Notes: generated by a model from the letters alone, not told the origin. A stretch of 23,454 nucleotides of DNA from Schoenoplectus triqueter (GCA_964058805.1 CAXKVV010001299.1:1-23454); one strand, 5' to 3'. Counted from the first letter of the stretch, positions 10,628-19,700 are shown. Program-made: numbers and translations.

Positions 10628-11190
10628 AAGCATATTTTTTTTTTTTAGTAATTAAACAAAAAAAGATAAGAAAATAGTATGAAGGTCTTCTGAATTTGCA
10701 CCTGTCTCGATCGAAATTGAAACTTATTCTGATGAGCTGGAACTGAATTTGAAATCCGGTTTCAAAAAACGAGAATGAATATGAAACTCGATCTTAGTTT
10801 TTTTTTTCTTTTTTACAAAATTTATATATTTTGTTGCGAGTATTTTATGGCCGTGTAACACACATCGATCGGAGTTCTCAAAACTAAAATTTATGATATT
10901 TTGAAGATGAGGAGACGTTCGTTCTATCGGGAGCATCAAATGAATAAAAACATTATGAAAATTAAACAATCAATTAACAAGAAGCTAAATTATTTAATAA
11001 AAAATTAAACAAAAAATAACTAATTAAATTATTAAAAATTATATAGAATAATAAAGAAACTAATGTACAAACAATTAATCAAAACAGAATAATTTTATAA
11101 TTTTTTCACAAAAAAACACAATAATTTATTTTTTATTGAATATATTCTTGTTCATTATTTTTATTGAATGCATATTTATTTTAGTTCATA

Positions 11191-11244
<54 letters not shown>

Positions 11245-11590
11245 ATATGTATATTAGTTTATTATTTTTTATATTTTTTCTTTTATGATTTTTAAAGTAC
11301 ATGTTATTATTGAATACACAATAATATCATATTTAACATTTTACTAAGCAGAATAATATTATATTTCTAACTATATTTTTTTCTAAATAATTGAAAAAAT
11401 AATTAAATATAATATATAACTAAATAAACTATTAAAACTAGAACAATAATAAATATATAATAATCAAAATATAAAAATGTTATAGAAAAATAAATTTGAG
11501 ATTGAATTTGAAATTCGGTGCAAAATGCAAATCCAAGTGATCATATGCCTTTTTGTTATCTTTTTTATTTAATTACTAAAAAAATATGGG
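10628..11590. mobile_element. inverted-repeat element of about 960 bp, unclassified
   Basis: The left end (10630-10675: CATATTTT, a poly-T run, then AGTAATTAAACAAAAA and GATAAGAAAATAG) is matched in reverse complement by 11545-11588 (TTGTTATC, then TTTAATTACTAAAAAAATATG). A weaker match continues inward for about 40 bp (TTTGCACC on the left, GGTGCAAA on the right). The inside is extremely AT-rich and contains the AT/GT microsatellite. TGAATTTGAAATYCGGT is also repeated in direct orientation at about 10746 and 11504. No coding capacity and no clear target-site duplication were seen, so the superfamily is open. Confidence 0.55.
11189..11240. repeat. compound (AT)n(GT)n microsatellite
   Basis: About ten AT units run directly into about sixteen GT units, then ATGTATATGTATAT. 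It lies inside the inverted-repeat element 10628-11590 and is likely length-variable. Confidence 0.9.
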
Positions 11591-11979
11591 AAGCAAGCTC
11601 TCCTTTTGCAGAGCTGGGGATTCATGGCCTAGTATAACTTATTGACCCACCATGAAAGGTTAATTTGGGAAGAATCAAAAACTTTTTTACAGTATTTATA
11701 GTCAGTGCGCTTTGTGGGTTTACCAAAGGTATAGCCGTATAGCATTTCATGAGTAGTGCGTTATAATGTTTAATAGAATAACTAGATATTGAAATAACTA
11801 TGTGCGAGTACAACTGATTTGAGGAAAATTAAGTATGGTTAATTTTCAGATTTTTTTTTTATTTTAGTAAATAAAATAAATAAATAAATGGTAATGGTAA
11901 GATTATCTCGAAAATTAGCCCATATAGTCTAGATCGAGTTTGAAACTCGATCCCAGTTTTTTTTTTACGTTTGTGTGTG
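11591..11979. other. spacer with a third copy of the poly-T / GAAACTCG motif
   Basis: At 11850-11972 a poly-T run plus TTTTAGTAAATAAA, followed about 80 bp later by GAGTTTGAAACTCGATCCCAG and a second poly-T run, parallels 10632-10812 in the same order. So part of the 10628-11590 family is present again here. The frames at 11622-11813 and 11859-12116 (-) are not supported as genes. Confidence 0.45.
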
Positions 11980-12120
11980 TTTGTGCGACCCTTTTTCGCG
12001 CGCTCCGCACCGCCGCTGGGCGATGGGATGCGGAAGAAGGACACGGAGATCCCTCCCAAGCGTGCATCTGTTAAGTGCCGGCTGATTCTGCCGTTTAGAG
12101 AGATTTGGATGCACATTTAG
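11980..12120 (+). other. GC-rich patch with a 30-codon frame abutting the foldback element
   Basis: This is the most GC-rich stretch of the left half (CCTTTTTCGCGCGCTCCGCA and following). A short plus-strand frame at 12028-12120 begins MRKKDTEIPPKR and ends IWMHI before a stop; a second ATG five bases earlier (12023) opens another frame. Composition changes abruptly from the flanking AT-rich DNA. It could be a leader or first exon into which the 12155 element inserted, or repeat-derived. There is no homology I can name. Confidence 0.3.
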
Positions 12121-12154
12121 GGGGTTTTTAGTGATTGTGAGTTCTTGTAGATTC

Positions 12155-12176
12155 CGGTGGGCGCAAGCCCCCACCG
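12155..12176. repeat. terminal palindrome, left tip
   Basis: CGGTGGG at the tip and CCCACCG at 12170-12176 are complementary. The bases between are near-palindromic, so the tip can form a hairpin of about 22 nt. The identical sequence in inverse orientation closes the window at 23433-23454. The bases left of 12155 (GTAGATTC) cannot be tested as a target-site duplication because the right flank is missing. Confidence 0.8.
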
Positions 12177-12292
12177 TTAATTACCCTGGGCTACTAACCT
12201 CGAGGCACCTCTGGATCTTTAAAAGAGAGAAGCAAATAGTATAGTTAAATGATGGTCAAGTGGTCATCTGGGTTCAAAAAGGTCCCGTGAAA

Positions 12293-12927
12293 GACGAACC
12301 TACTACAGATCGGTTCAGTCTTTATCGCCTCGAGAGATAACCTTACTACAGATCAGATTAATCTCTTCAGAGGGGTTTGAGGTGAGTCTACTACAGAACG
12401 ACTCAGCCTCAGTTCATCTAGAAAATGAACCTACTTCAGAACGGTTCACAGTTGATCCTATGGAAGACGAACCTACTACAGATCGGTTCAATCTATACCG
12501 CCTCGAGAGATAACCTTACTACAGATCAGATTAATCTCTTCAGAGGGGTTCGAGGTGAATCTACTACAGAACGACTCAACCTCAGTTGATCTAGAAGATA
12601 AACCTACTACAGAACGGTTCAATCTTAACTAGTCAACAACCAATCACACAAAATACAACTCGAAGCACTGAGCCGGTTGATCTTGAGGTTGGTAAATCAG
12701 GAGAAGGGTGGATTTGGTCCACGTGTTTCTTCTCACCGATCTTCTAGATCATGAATTCGAAGCACTAAGCCGATTCATAAACCTAGGAACACAACTGCGC
12801 ACAAAGTCAAACCTGAAGCACTAAGCCAGCTTAACATTGAGGCATGTGTTAGTGAAGGAACCTACTACAGAACGGTTCACATTCACTGTTTTGTGGATGA
12901 ATCTACTACAGAACGATTCAATCTCAC
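12293..12927. repeat. left-arm hairpin array (10 units)
   Basis: Ten short inverted repeats share the loop CTACTACAGAWC. They lie at 12293-12320, 12328-12373, 12379-12410, 12426-12448, 12466-12493, 12501-12546, 12552-12583, 12594-12626, 12852-12885 and 12893-12927. Inner stems include GAACC/GGTTC, GAGTC/GACTC and GAATC/GATTC, so the stem changes while pairing is kept. Units 1-3 and 5-7 are a duplicated block of about 173 bp. An eleventh related hairpin, AACTTATC/GATGAGTT, follows at about 12953-12981. Regularly spaced subterminal hairpins could be transposase-binding sites or RNA structures. Confidence 0.85.
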
Positions 12928-12993
12928 AATCTCGGGAGATGAACCAGAAGACAAACTTATCGACGGATGAGTTCAGTCTTACTAGCTCAAATG

Positions 12994-13513
12994 GTCATGA
13001 ATTACTTGTTCATGACACCGAGTCATTAAGATGTCACTTCTCTCGGACATCGTAATGTTCTTATCTCTTGGAGTCGACATATTTCTTCATGTTGATGTCG
13101 CAGCCTTGATTATTCTTCAATGAGCGTCAAGATGTTCTTGTCCCGACTAATCGTTCTAAATGTTGCATTACTTGTGCAAAATCACTGTGTTGCTCTACAC
13201 CCCTTGTGTGAGCGTATTTAGTCATGAATTACTTGTTTATGGCACTGAGTCATTAAGATGTCACTTCTCTCGGACATCGTAATGTTCTTCTTCCTCAAAG
13301 TCGACATATCTCTTCATGTTGATGTCACAGCTTTGGTCATTTTTCAACAAGCGTCGAGATGTTCTTGTCTCGACATATCTCCTCATGTTGCTGTCAAAGC
13401 CTTAGTTATTCTTCGTCAAGATGTTCTTGTCCCGACTAATCGCTCTAAATGTTGCATTATATGTGCAAAATCACTGTATTGCTCTACACCCCTTGTGTGA
13501 GCGTATTCATTCA
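12994..13513. repeat. left-arm tandem blocks
   Basis: Two copies of a block begin at 12994 and 13221. Each reads GTCATGAATTACTTG, GAGTCATTAAGATGTCAC, CGGACATCGTAATGTTCTT, GTCGACATAT, TCAAGATGTTCTTGTC or a close variant, AAATGTTGCATTA and CACCCCTTGTGTGAGCGTAT. The first includes the hairpin GTCATGAA/TTCATGAC (12994-13016). The second is longer because the GATGTTCTTGTCYCGAC motif is repeated within it. Non-coding. Confidence 0.8.
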
Positions 13514-13519
13514 CCACTA

Positions 13520-14400
13520 AAATGTAAAAAGGATTATTACATAATATCTTTCATTATTATCTCTATTATAAAGGTGAATTTATTTTTATTATTTATTATT
13601 ATTATTATTATTTTTTTTTAAACTCTATTTATTTCTGTAGAAAATTACTTACAAAAATAATAGGAAATGAATTGGCTATGATTTTATTTGTATTTTTAGG
13701 ATATTTATAATAGTCAAAGTAATAGAATTTCATTATTATATTTTTATTATGTTGAAACATTATTCATTTTGTAGAAATTATTTACAAATCAAAAAGATGA
13801 ATTAGCTATATTATTTTTATTTTATTATTATTTTTTTTAGGATTCATAATAGCTAAAGAAATCATTATTATTATTCTATTCTATTTATGATAGTTTTATT
13901 ATATTTTTTATTATTTTTATTATTATTTGTAGAAAAATATAAGATTTTTATTTTATTATCATTATTACTTGAAAACAGCTACAAAGGATGAAATTCATTA
14001 TATTCTTTATTACAACTATTATTTTTATTGTATTTTTATTCATCAAAAATATTTTTATTGTATACTTATTTAGAAATAACAAAAGGAGTACAATTTATTT
14101 CATTATATAGCTTTATTATCATTCTTTATTATAGAATAAAATGCATTTATTATCTATCACTATGATTATTTATTTATGTATATTTTTATATTATATTTTT
14201 TTTTACAGAAAATATTAACATAATATTCATTTGATATTATTATTTATTTTATTTATTAAAGAATAGAGCTAATCTCATTATCTCTTATTGAATATTATTA
14301 TTATTAATATTATTTTATGGAAAATTACCAGAAAAATCATTAAAATATATTCAATTATTATTTATGACTTTATTTGAATTTTTGGAATTTTTATAATATT
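13520..14400. repeat. ATT-rich low-complexity segment, left arm
   Basis: Long runs of ATT/TTTA words, including an (ATT)n tract at 13590-13612, are interspersed with GTAGAAAATTAYTTACAAA, ATAGCTAAAGAAATCATTATT and similar words. These recur every 100-150 bp and recur inverted at about 20990-21960. No coding capacity. Confidence 0.75.
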
Positions 14401-14645
14401 TAAAATGACAAGTCAAAGCTAAGTCAAATATACAAATGCATGAAATGTCTTTTTGTTTTTGAATTGTTTTAATATGATAATACTTTTTAAGTTGAAATAT
14501 TATTGTACAGAAAAATATTATGAAAAGTAAAGAAATTTTAGAAACGAATTTGAGTTAATTTGGAGTTTAATAACATTTTCAAAAGATTTATTTACTATTT
14601 ATTTTTAGTTTTCTGTTATTAATTAATTATTGGGCTTAATACGCT

Positions 14646-16136
14646 GGGCCGAGTTAATCTTATTTCTCTTTTTTTTCAATAAGGCCCAATAAGCAGTTGG
14701 GCTGGCTTCTTCTGTTTTAATCGTTGCTATTAATGTAAGCCGTTGGATCCTTCTCAAGATCTGTGCTGGTCACGATTAAAGATCCAGATTCTTTCTTATT
14801 TATTTCATATGCGTGCACCATTCGATCCCTTTAAGATTTACACAAGCGCGCTAGGATTCGCGCTGGCTTGCTTTAATATGCGTGACATCATATCCAACGC
14901 CTCTCGTGCTTCTGACAGTTGATGCCGACGATCTCCATGTCAGATCGGAGATCGGATTTCGTGCCTGGCATCGTCTTGGTGCCCTGAGCTTAGTACTAAT
15001 CCCTGATCGACGATCGGTGCGGTGGCTCTCAATGAGTACCATCATCAAATTATCCCAGTGGTACATCTCGGTACCGAAATGATTCTAGTATCAAATTCGA
15101 TTCATTCATCGATCAATTCACACAATTTTCATACTATATGGCATCGCCCTTGCTTCTTCAACGGACTGACACGATCAATTTCTGTTTGAATTCATTCAAG
15201 AAGGCTGTGGAGCTCAAGATTATTCGATACCGTTCGGTACTAACTCAAGTTATGTTTATAATCGGTATACACACGATATGCAAGCAATCTCAACACTCCT
15301 ATATACTCTTAGACTTACCTAGGACAAATTATTGATGTGTAAAGTGTTAACAACTCACGAATCAATGTTAATTGAGTGAAATGCGCGATCGGTACTGATG
15401 TGTTTATCAGTATACCGATTGATCTAATGGAATTAGTTAAATTCATGAAATCAAACTTATAAAGCTCATTGAAGCGACTATGATATCCTTAATTGCTACT
15501 TAGATCTAATCAATATGCTGATTCTGATGAAAATAAAAAAATAAGAAAACGACTCCAATTCAAACCATGGTATACCAGTATATCAATTACACTCTGCAAA
15601 TTAACTAAATTCATGCAATTGGACTTGTGAAGGAGTTGAGAGGGTTACGGGAACCCTTCAATCAACTTCCATCACCAACTCAAAATGAGTTACAATTTCA
15701 ATTTAAATGCAAAATCGGGAGGATTACTCAAACCCTTCAACCGATCACTAACTACTCCAATTTCAATGTATTAACCCCTATGCAAATGCCTATAGTACAC
15801 AAAGAAGCAAGAAAATGGAAAGAAAAGGTGATGAAAAGGTAAAGAAAGAATCAAATTCAAGAAAAAAACCCAAATTGCATTTCAAGTTTATATCGATTAC
15901 ATTTGTGAATGAAAATCTTACTTATTCTTGATTCTTGATAGAGATAACAAGGATGATTGTGCTACTCCAATTCAATTCAGTCGAAATGATTGAATTTTTA
16001 TCCAATTGCCAAACCCGGTTTCAACCAACTCCTCTCTTCTCTCTCTATCTCTTTATTTTCTATTTCTCTCTATTATTTCCACTCCTCTTTCTCTTCTATC
16101 TTTTCTGTCCCTCCTTTTCTTTCTGTTTATAAGGGG
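14646..16136. other. left inner arm, degenerate pairing, no gene
   Basis: GGCCCAATAAGCAGTTGGGCTGG and CCGTTGGATCC words (about 14690-14750) resemble plant promoter TGGGCC elements and have loose partners at 20580-20700. Hairpins include 15387-15424 (GATCGGTACTGAT pairing with ATCAGTATACCGAT), AGGGTT/AACCCT near 15641-15657 and AACTC/GAGTT at 15677-15691. GGTACCG-like words recur (about 15070, 15230, 15390). The frames at 14851-15066, 14882-15082, 15138-15335 and 15627-15842 overlap on both strands or lack features, and are not called. Confidence 0.5.
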
Positions 16137-16170
16137 TTTATATAGGCCTCTTGCTTAATTGTGATTGGTT
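16023..16170 (-). promoter_or_regulatory. outward-facing CCAAT/TATA promoter-like block, left
   Basis: On the minus strand: CTAACCAATCACAATTAAG with a CCAAT box (16164-16168), then GGCCTATATAAAC with a TATA box (16137-16144), then a GA-rich leader-like stretch down to about 16023. The same order, CTAACCAATCACAATTGAG then GCCTATATAAAC then GA-rich, appears on the plus strand at 19311-19500. The block points away from the centre, towards the left tip. Assignment as a working promoter is inference. Confidence 0.55.
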
Positions 16171-16321
16171 AGGTGATTAATGGCCGGATTATGGTCCCTA
16201 AGCCAATCTTAGCCCTTAACTTCATTTTAATCAACGGTCAAGATCCATTTGTGCTTCTTACTACTCAACTAACTATCTCTAAACTGATCCCTTGCGGCTG
16301 GAGTTAGTTACACTTGTTTAC

Positions 16322-16340
16322 CCTTGAAAAGTTTCAAGGA
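16322..16340. repeat. short palindrome
   Basis: CCTTGAAAAGTTTCAAGG is an inverted repeat with 8-bp arms and a 2-bp centre. It lies between the left promoter-like block and the tandem TATA/hairpin units. Confidence 0.6.
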
Positions 16341-16442
16341 TGAATGGATGAATAAATGAAATAAATTGATGATAAAATCATAAGAAAGGGGAAGAAGAGA
16401 AAGAGTAGTGGAAAGGTGGCCCACTGATCAGGAAAAGTCGCT

Positions 16443-16915
16443 GCCTAACCCCGGAACAAATCCATTAGTCCCACAATGGAATGTTGGGCATGAAGTGAAG
16501 AGTATAAATACCCCGCTATTCTCTATCCACTCAGCATGAGTGACACCCAAGAAGATCGAGGGAGAGAGGAGACCTCTTGGGTGTCACCATGTGATTATAT
16601 CTTTTCTGACAAGTGGGACCCACATGGCAGTCCCTTATGAGCAGCTCCAATGACATGGACCTAGCCTATTTTGCTAAGAAAGCTAACCAACCCGGAACAG
16701 AGGTTAAGCATTAATCCCACAAGGAAATCCTAAATATGGGACGAGGATATAAATACCCCACCACCTCCTACTCATTCGAGGTGGCTGACCCTCGGGAGAT
16801 TTAGGAGAGGGAAAAATCTCCTGATGGGTCAGCCATTTGATTATATTTTTTTCTGACAAGTGGGACCCACCTGGCAGCCCCTTGCAGAAGAACCTAATAG
16901 CATAGCCTATCTGAT
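16443..16915 (+). repeat. tandem duplication of a TATA-box-plus-hairpin unit
   Basis: Two units of about 235 bp (16443-16676 and 16682-16915) share AACCCCGGAACA-type starts, TATAAATACCCC (TATA at 16503-16510 and 16748-16755), a hairpin, then TGATTATAT, a T-run and CTGACAAGTGGGACCCAC. Hairpin 1 is GTGACACCCAAGA pairing with TCTTGGGTGTCAC (16540-16552 and 16575-16587, 13 bp perfect). Hairpin 2 is GGCTGACCC plus GGAGATTT pairing with AAATCTCC plus GGGTCAGCC (16783-16802 and 16814-16834). Both stems begin 35-37 bp after the TATA box, where a transcript would start, yet their sequences are unrelated. The 78-codon minus frame here is not supported. Confidence 0.75.
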
Positions 16916-17133
16916 GAGTCACCCATGTGACCATTTTCACTGACAGGTGAACCCCACACCTCAGTGACCTATTGAAGAGGGTCAGAATTGAACCCTAGAA
17001 ATCTGCCTTTGAAGCTAACCCTAGGAAGGAGCTGAAGCAGTGTAATCCCTATACTACATGAAATGATGTCAATGCCAAGCTAGCATTTTGATGCAACTAA
17101 TCATGAGAAATTCCAAATGTGATTTTGCTTTCA

Positions 17134-17347
17134 AGGCTGACCTGGTGCCAAAGCTGCGAGCAACCACCTAACCATGCTTTGATTTGAGTCAATTACTGAT
17201 AAGTAGTCAGTTATTTGACCAAGTCACCCTCATGTTAAGGGATTGAAAGTCAATTTCACAAGACTGATCAGGTGCCAAAGCTGGGAGCAACCATCTGATC
17301 AAGTCTAGATTTGTATTAATTGCTGATAAGTAGTCAGCATTTGATCA
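17134..17347. repeat. tandem pair, period about 127 bp
   Basis: Two copies (about 17134-17220 and 17261-17347) share GGTGCCAAAGCTGSGAGCAA and CTGATAAGTAGTCAG with matched spacing. The second copy has a TGATCAG/CTGATCA hairpin around the conserved GTGCCAAAGCTG core; in the first copy the flanks have changed. CTGATAAGTAGTCAG is itself a small CTGA/TCAG hairpin. Confidence 0.7.
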
Positions 17348-17681
17348 AATCAAGCCCTAATAAATATCAATATAAGTCTAATTGATATTTAGTTAGGGTG
17401 GTTTCTGCAAGAGGGAGATAATTGGCAGAGACATTGAGCTACAATTGAGATTAGGGATTAATTCATAAGGAATAATAGGGTTTTATGAATAAAAGAATTT
17501 TTAACTCAGAGAAGGAGGGGTAAAAATAGAATTAAAAATTACAGGGATGATCATCATGAATTTAGGGATTTTTGGTGAAAATTTCATAATTTTTGGATAA
17601 GTGGAGCTATCAGAATAAATTCAGAGAAGATAAAGGCAGAATAAATAGACTGATCAAAGGCTGAGATTCAATCAAGGATTT

Positions 17682-17730
17682 ATCTGGGTGCAATCTGGGG
17701 ACAGAGATTCATCTGGGTGCAAACTGGGGA
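17682..17730 (+). repeat. 20-bp direct repeat
   Basis: ATCTGGGTGCAAWCTGGGGA occurs at 17682-17701 and 17711-17730, nine bases apart. It precedes the ACGT-rich repeat zone by about 40 bp. Confidence 0.75.
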
Positions 17731-17769
17731 TCCTAAACACACCTATATCGAATCAGAGAAGAGAGAGGG

Positions 17770-18345
17770 TGTGACACGTGTCAGCACCTCATTGGGCCAC
17801 CTCATGCCACGTGTCAGCACCCCATTGGTCCACCTCAGCCATGTGGGCCCCACACCCCTACAGACCTGACAAGTGGGCCCCACCTATGCCACATGGCAGT
17901 CAGCCATTAGTCCACATCAGCAGCCACCTCATCCAGCAGCAAGACAAATGGCAGCATGCTATAAGGCCACCTCAACAGCCCATTACCATGTGGCCTTCCC
18001 TCATTGGTCCACATCACCACTATGAATCCCACTATGCTATAAGGCGACTGACAAGTGGGCCCCACTGGATGCCACATGGCATGCACTCACTGGTGCCATG
18101 TCATCACACAGTGTGTACAAGGAGGGACAGATGGCTCCTTATGATTGGTACAGAGCAACACAAGGTGCCACATGGCACTATATCACAAAGCCACATCATA
18201 CACAGATTATTAACACTAAGGGTTTGTTTAATAAGCAATCAACCAATCAGGCAGAGCCACCTCAGCCTATTAACCCTAATCATCATGTTAATCAGCTGCT
18301 AAATGAGATGCCTAACTATTAAATCTGACATGTGGGACCCAGTAG
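17770..18345. repeat. ACGT/GTGGGCCCCAC-rich repeat zone
   Basis: Words such as GACACGTGTCAGCACC, TGCCACGTGTCAGC, TGACAAGTGGGCCCCAC, TGCCACATGGCA and CACCTCA recur in close succession, many of them palindromic (ACACGTGT, GTGGGCCCCAC, TGCCACATGGCA). ACGT cores are known as bZIP/bHLH binding sites in plants, but here the repetition itself is the main feature. The 174-codon frame 17778-18302 (+), rich in His, Pro, Trp and Ser, and the overlapping 74-codon frame are what such repeats yield by chance. I do not call them genes. Confidence 0.65.
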
Positions 18346-18429
18346 TCGGGTTAATATGAGTAGGCGCATGAGATGGAAGTTGTGAGCTGAGTCTATTCAA
18401 TCTATCTCTTCAATTCAGCGCAATTCGAT

Positions 18430-18624
18430 TTAAAACAAAAGATAAAAGGAAGATGAACCTGGTGCATGAGCTCTATGCCGCTGTCTCTCTTCTCTCCCGT
18501 GCGACGGTGCGCGTGTGCCATGCGCATCCAAGCTGGCGGAAGGGCCTTCTCCCTCTTCCTTCTTCTCGCCATTGCCCGAGTCCAGCACAGCTCGCATTCT
18601 CTTCTTTCCTTGGCGCCTCACCAT
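18430..18624 (-). CDS. possible captured gene start (first exon), product unknown
   Basis: On the minus strand an ATG at 18622-18624 opens 64 codons starting MVRRQGKKRMRAVLDSGNGE. A Glu/Lys-rich part and then an Arg/His/Ala-rich part run to a stop at 18430. The frame is open upstream to 18864, but those residues look like untranslated leader, so I prefer the inner ATG, where base composition rises in GC. A possible splice donor (CAG|GT) lies at 18459/18458, so this could be an exon cut off from the rest of its gene. About 490 bp upstream is a TATA-like box (19108-19115). No domain or family was recognised. It may be a host gene fragment carried by the element, or chance. Confidence 0.3.
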   Translation of the reverse strand: MVRRQGKKRMRAVLDSGNGEKKEEGEGPSASLDAHGTRAPSHGREERQRHRAHAPGSSSFYLLF

Positions 18625-19107
18625 GATTAAAGGCAATCTAAGAGAGCAGTGATGATCAAGCAATAGGATAAAGGATATTATTGAGTCAATTGAGAAAACG
18701 AGATGAATAGAAGTGGAAATTGAGTTAGTACCCGAAATTGAGCTAAAGAAAGGAATCCAATTGGTGCTCTGAATATCAAATTGAGTTGCAAAACAACTTC
18801 CTTGAGCTAAGGCGACGTCGATTGATAGGTGATTATGAAGCAATTGAGTCAAAAGAGGGTTCAAAGATCGGAAATTGCCAAAAGCAGTAGCAAAGAGATA
18901 AGTACAATTGATGCTTTAGGGATCAAATTGCATAGATAAGTGGCATCTCCAAGGTGAGGCGACACTAATAGAGGTGAATGATCGAGACAATTGAATGAAA
19001 TGATCTGAAATTGATCAAGAGAGAGAATGAGGCAGAAATGTGATTTTGAATTGAATAAGCCTCAGTGTAATTGAGAGTGAAGAGTTGATGACAGTGATGA
19101 AGGGATG
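18625..19107 (-). other. leader-like region upstream of the 18624 ATG
   Basis: Read on the minus strand, this stretch is pyrimidine-rich near its start (TTCTGCCTCATTCTCTCTC at about 19033), has repeated TCAATTGA/TTGAGC words, and has no extended frame with protein-like content. That fits a long 5' leader, possibly with an intron, but it may also be ordinary repeat DNA. No gene is called. Confidence 0.3.
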
Positions 19108-19357
19108 TTTAAATACAAGCTAGCAATAAAAGAGTCGCTCATCCAATAGAACATGTGCTTAATTGGAGTCAAATCAGTCATGGCACAGTCAAACCGTAAC
19201 AGAAAACAGTTGGGCGGTTTCCACAACAAACACAAACCCATCTGGGCCATTGATTGAATTAGAATGAAGGGTGAAGATGTATCCAAGGTGGCAATCCGAG
19301 TAGAAGGCAGCTAACCAATCACAATTGAGTATAATCGGCCTAATTAGCCTATATAAA
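19108..19357. promoter_or_regulatory. putative bidirectional promoter region
   Basis: A TATA-like box faces left (TATTTAAA on the minus strand, 19108-19115) and another faces right (TATATAAA, 19350-19357), about 240 bp apart. Between them are CCAAT at 19315-19319 (plus), an inverted ATTGGA word, TGGGCC at about 19243 and an AACAGTTGGGCGG MYB-like word at about 19208. The right-facing half is the mirror image of the block at 16137-16170. The 74-codon minus frames here (19062-19286, 19189-19413) overlap the promoter motifs and are not called. Confidence 0.5.
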
Positions 19358-19700
19358 CTGGAATTCAGCAACAGTATGAAAAGGAGGAGCAGAGCTGTTA
19401 GGATCAAGAACATACACCCACATACACTTTACTAGTCGACAAGAGAGAGAGTGTGAATAGCTAGAAGAGAGATTATTGAATTTCTTGTTTCTGTGAAGAA
19501 TAAAAGGTAATTGGTAATATTCATTGGTTTATAGATGTTTTCCTTGTATTCTTTCTCTGAAATTGATTTTAAAACATTCAATTCATAGTTATTGAGTAGC
19601 CAATTGAATATATTTCTTCACTCTTGCTTTCTTCTTTTGGAAATTTTGTTTCTTTCACTTGTTTCTTCACTGTTCCTCTTTGAAAAACATCAATTAGCAA
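19358..19700 (+). other. leader-like region downstream of the right-facing TATA box
   Basis: A GA-rich stretch (about 19438-19475) is followed by AATAAAAG and a possible splice donor (AAAAG|GTAATTGG at about 19507). A pyrimidine-rich run then ends in CAATTAG near 19697, which would be a plausible acceptor. No open coding frame follows, so any transcript here would look non-coding. All of this is inference from motifs. Confidence 0.3.

Larger units (their letters stand above)
12155..14645 (+). repeat. left outer arm of the foldback element
   Basis: In order from the tip: a terminal palindrome; an array of ten hairpins (12293-12927); a fragment with GCACTGAGCCGGTTGATC and related words (about 12660-12840); two tandem blocks starting GTCATGAATTACTTG (12994 and 13221); about 850 bp of ATT/TTA-rich sequence (13520-14400); then AAATGACAAGTCAAAGCTA (about 14402) and TTTGAGTTAATTTGGAGTT (about 14548), ending near GGGCTTAAT at 14643. 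Each landmark has a partner in the same order in the reverse complement of the right arm. Frames in it (12837-13055, 13258-13500, 13421-13621) are translations of repeats. Confidence 0.85.

Noticed and set aside
14851..15335. Three frames of 65-71 codons in a GC-richer part of the left inner arm
   Set aside because: Two overlap antisense to each other, and the right-arm counterpart does not keep any of the frames open.
17778..18302. 174-codon plus-strand frame, the longest in the window
   Set aside because: It translates the ACGT/GTGGGCCCCAC repeat zone and gives repeated SAPHW / GPH-like words. It has no domain, and a second frame overlaps it. Repeats without stop-rich composition produce such frames by chance.
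19350..19510. Possible LTR (TATA box followed by AATAAA)
   Set aside because: No TG...CA-bounded direct repeat, primer-binding site or polypurine tract was found, and there is no gag or pol frame in the window.
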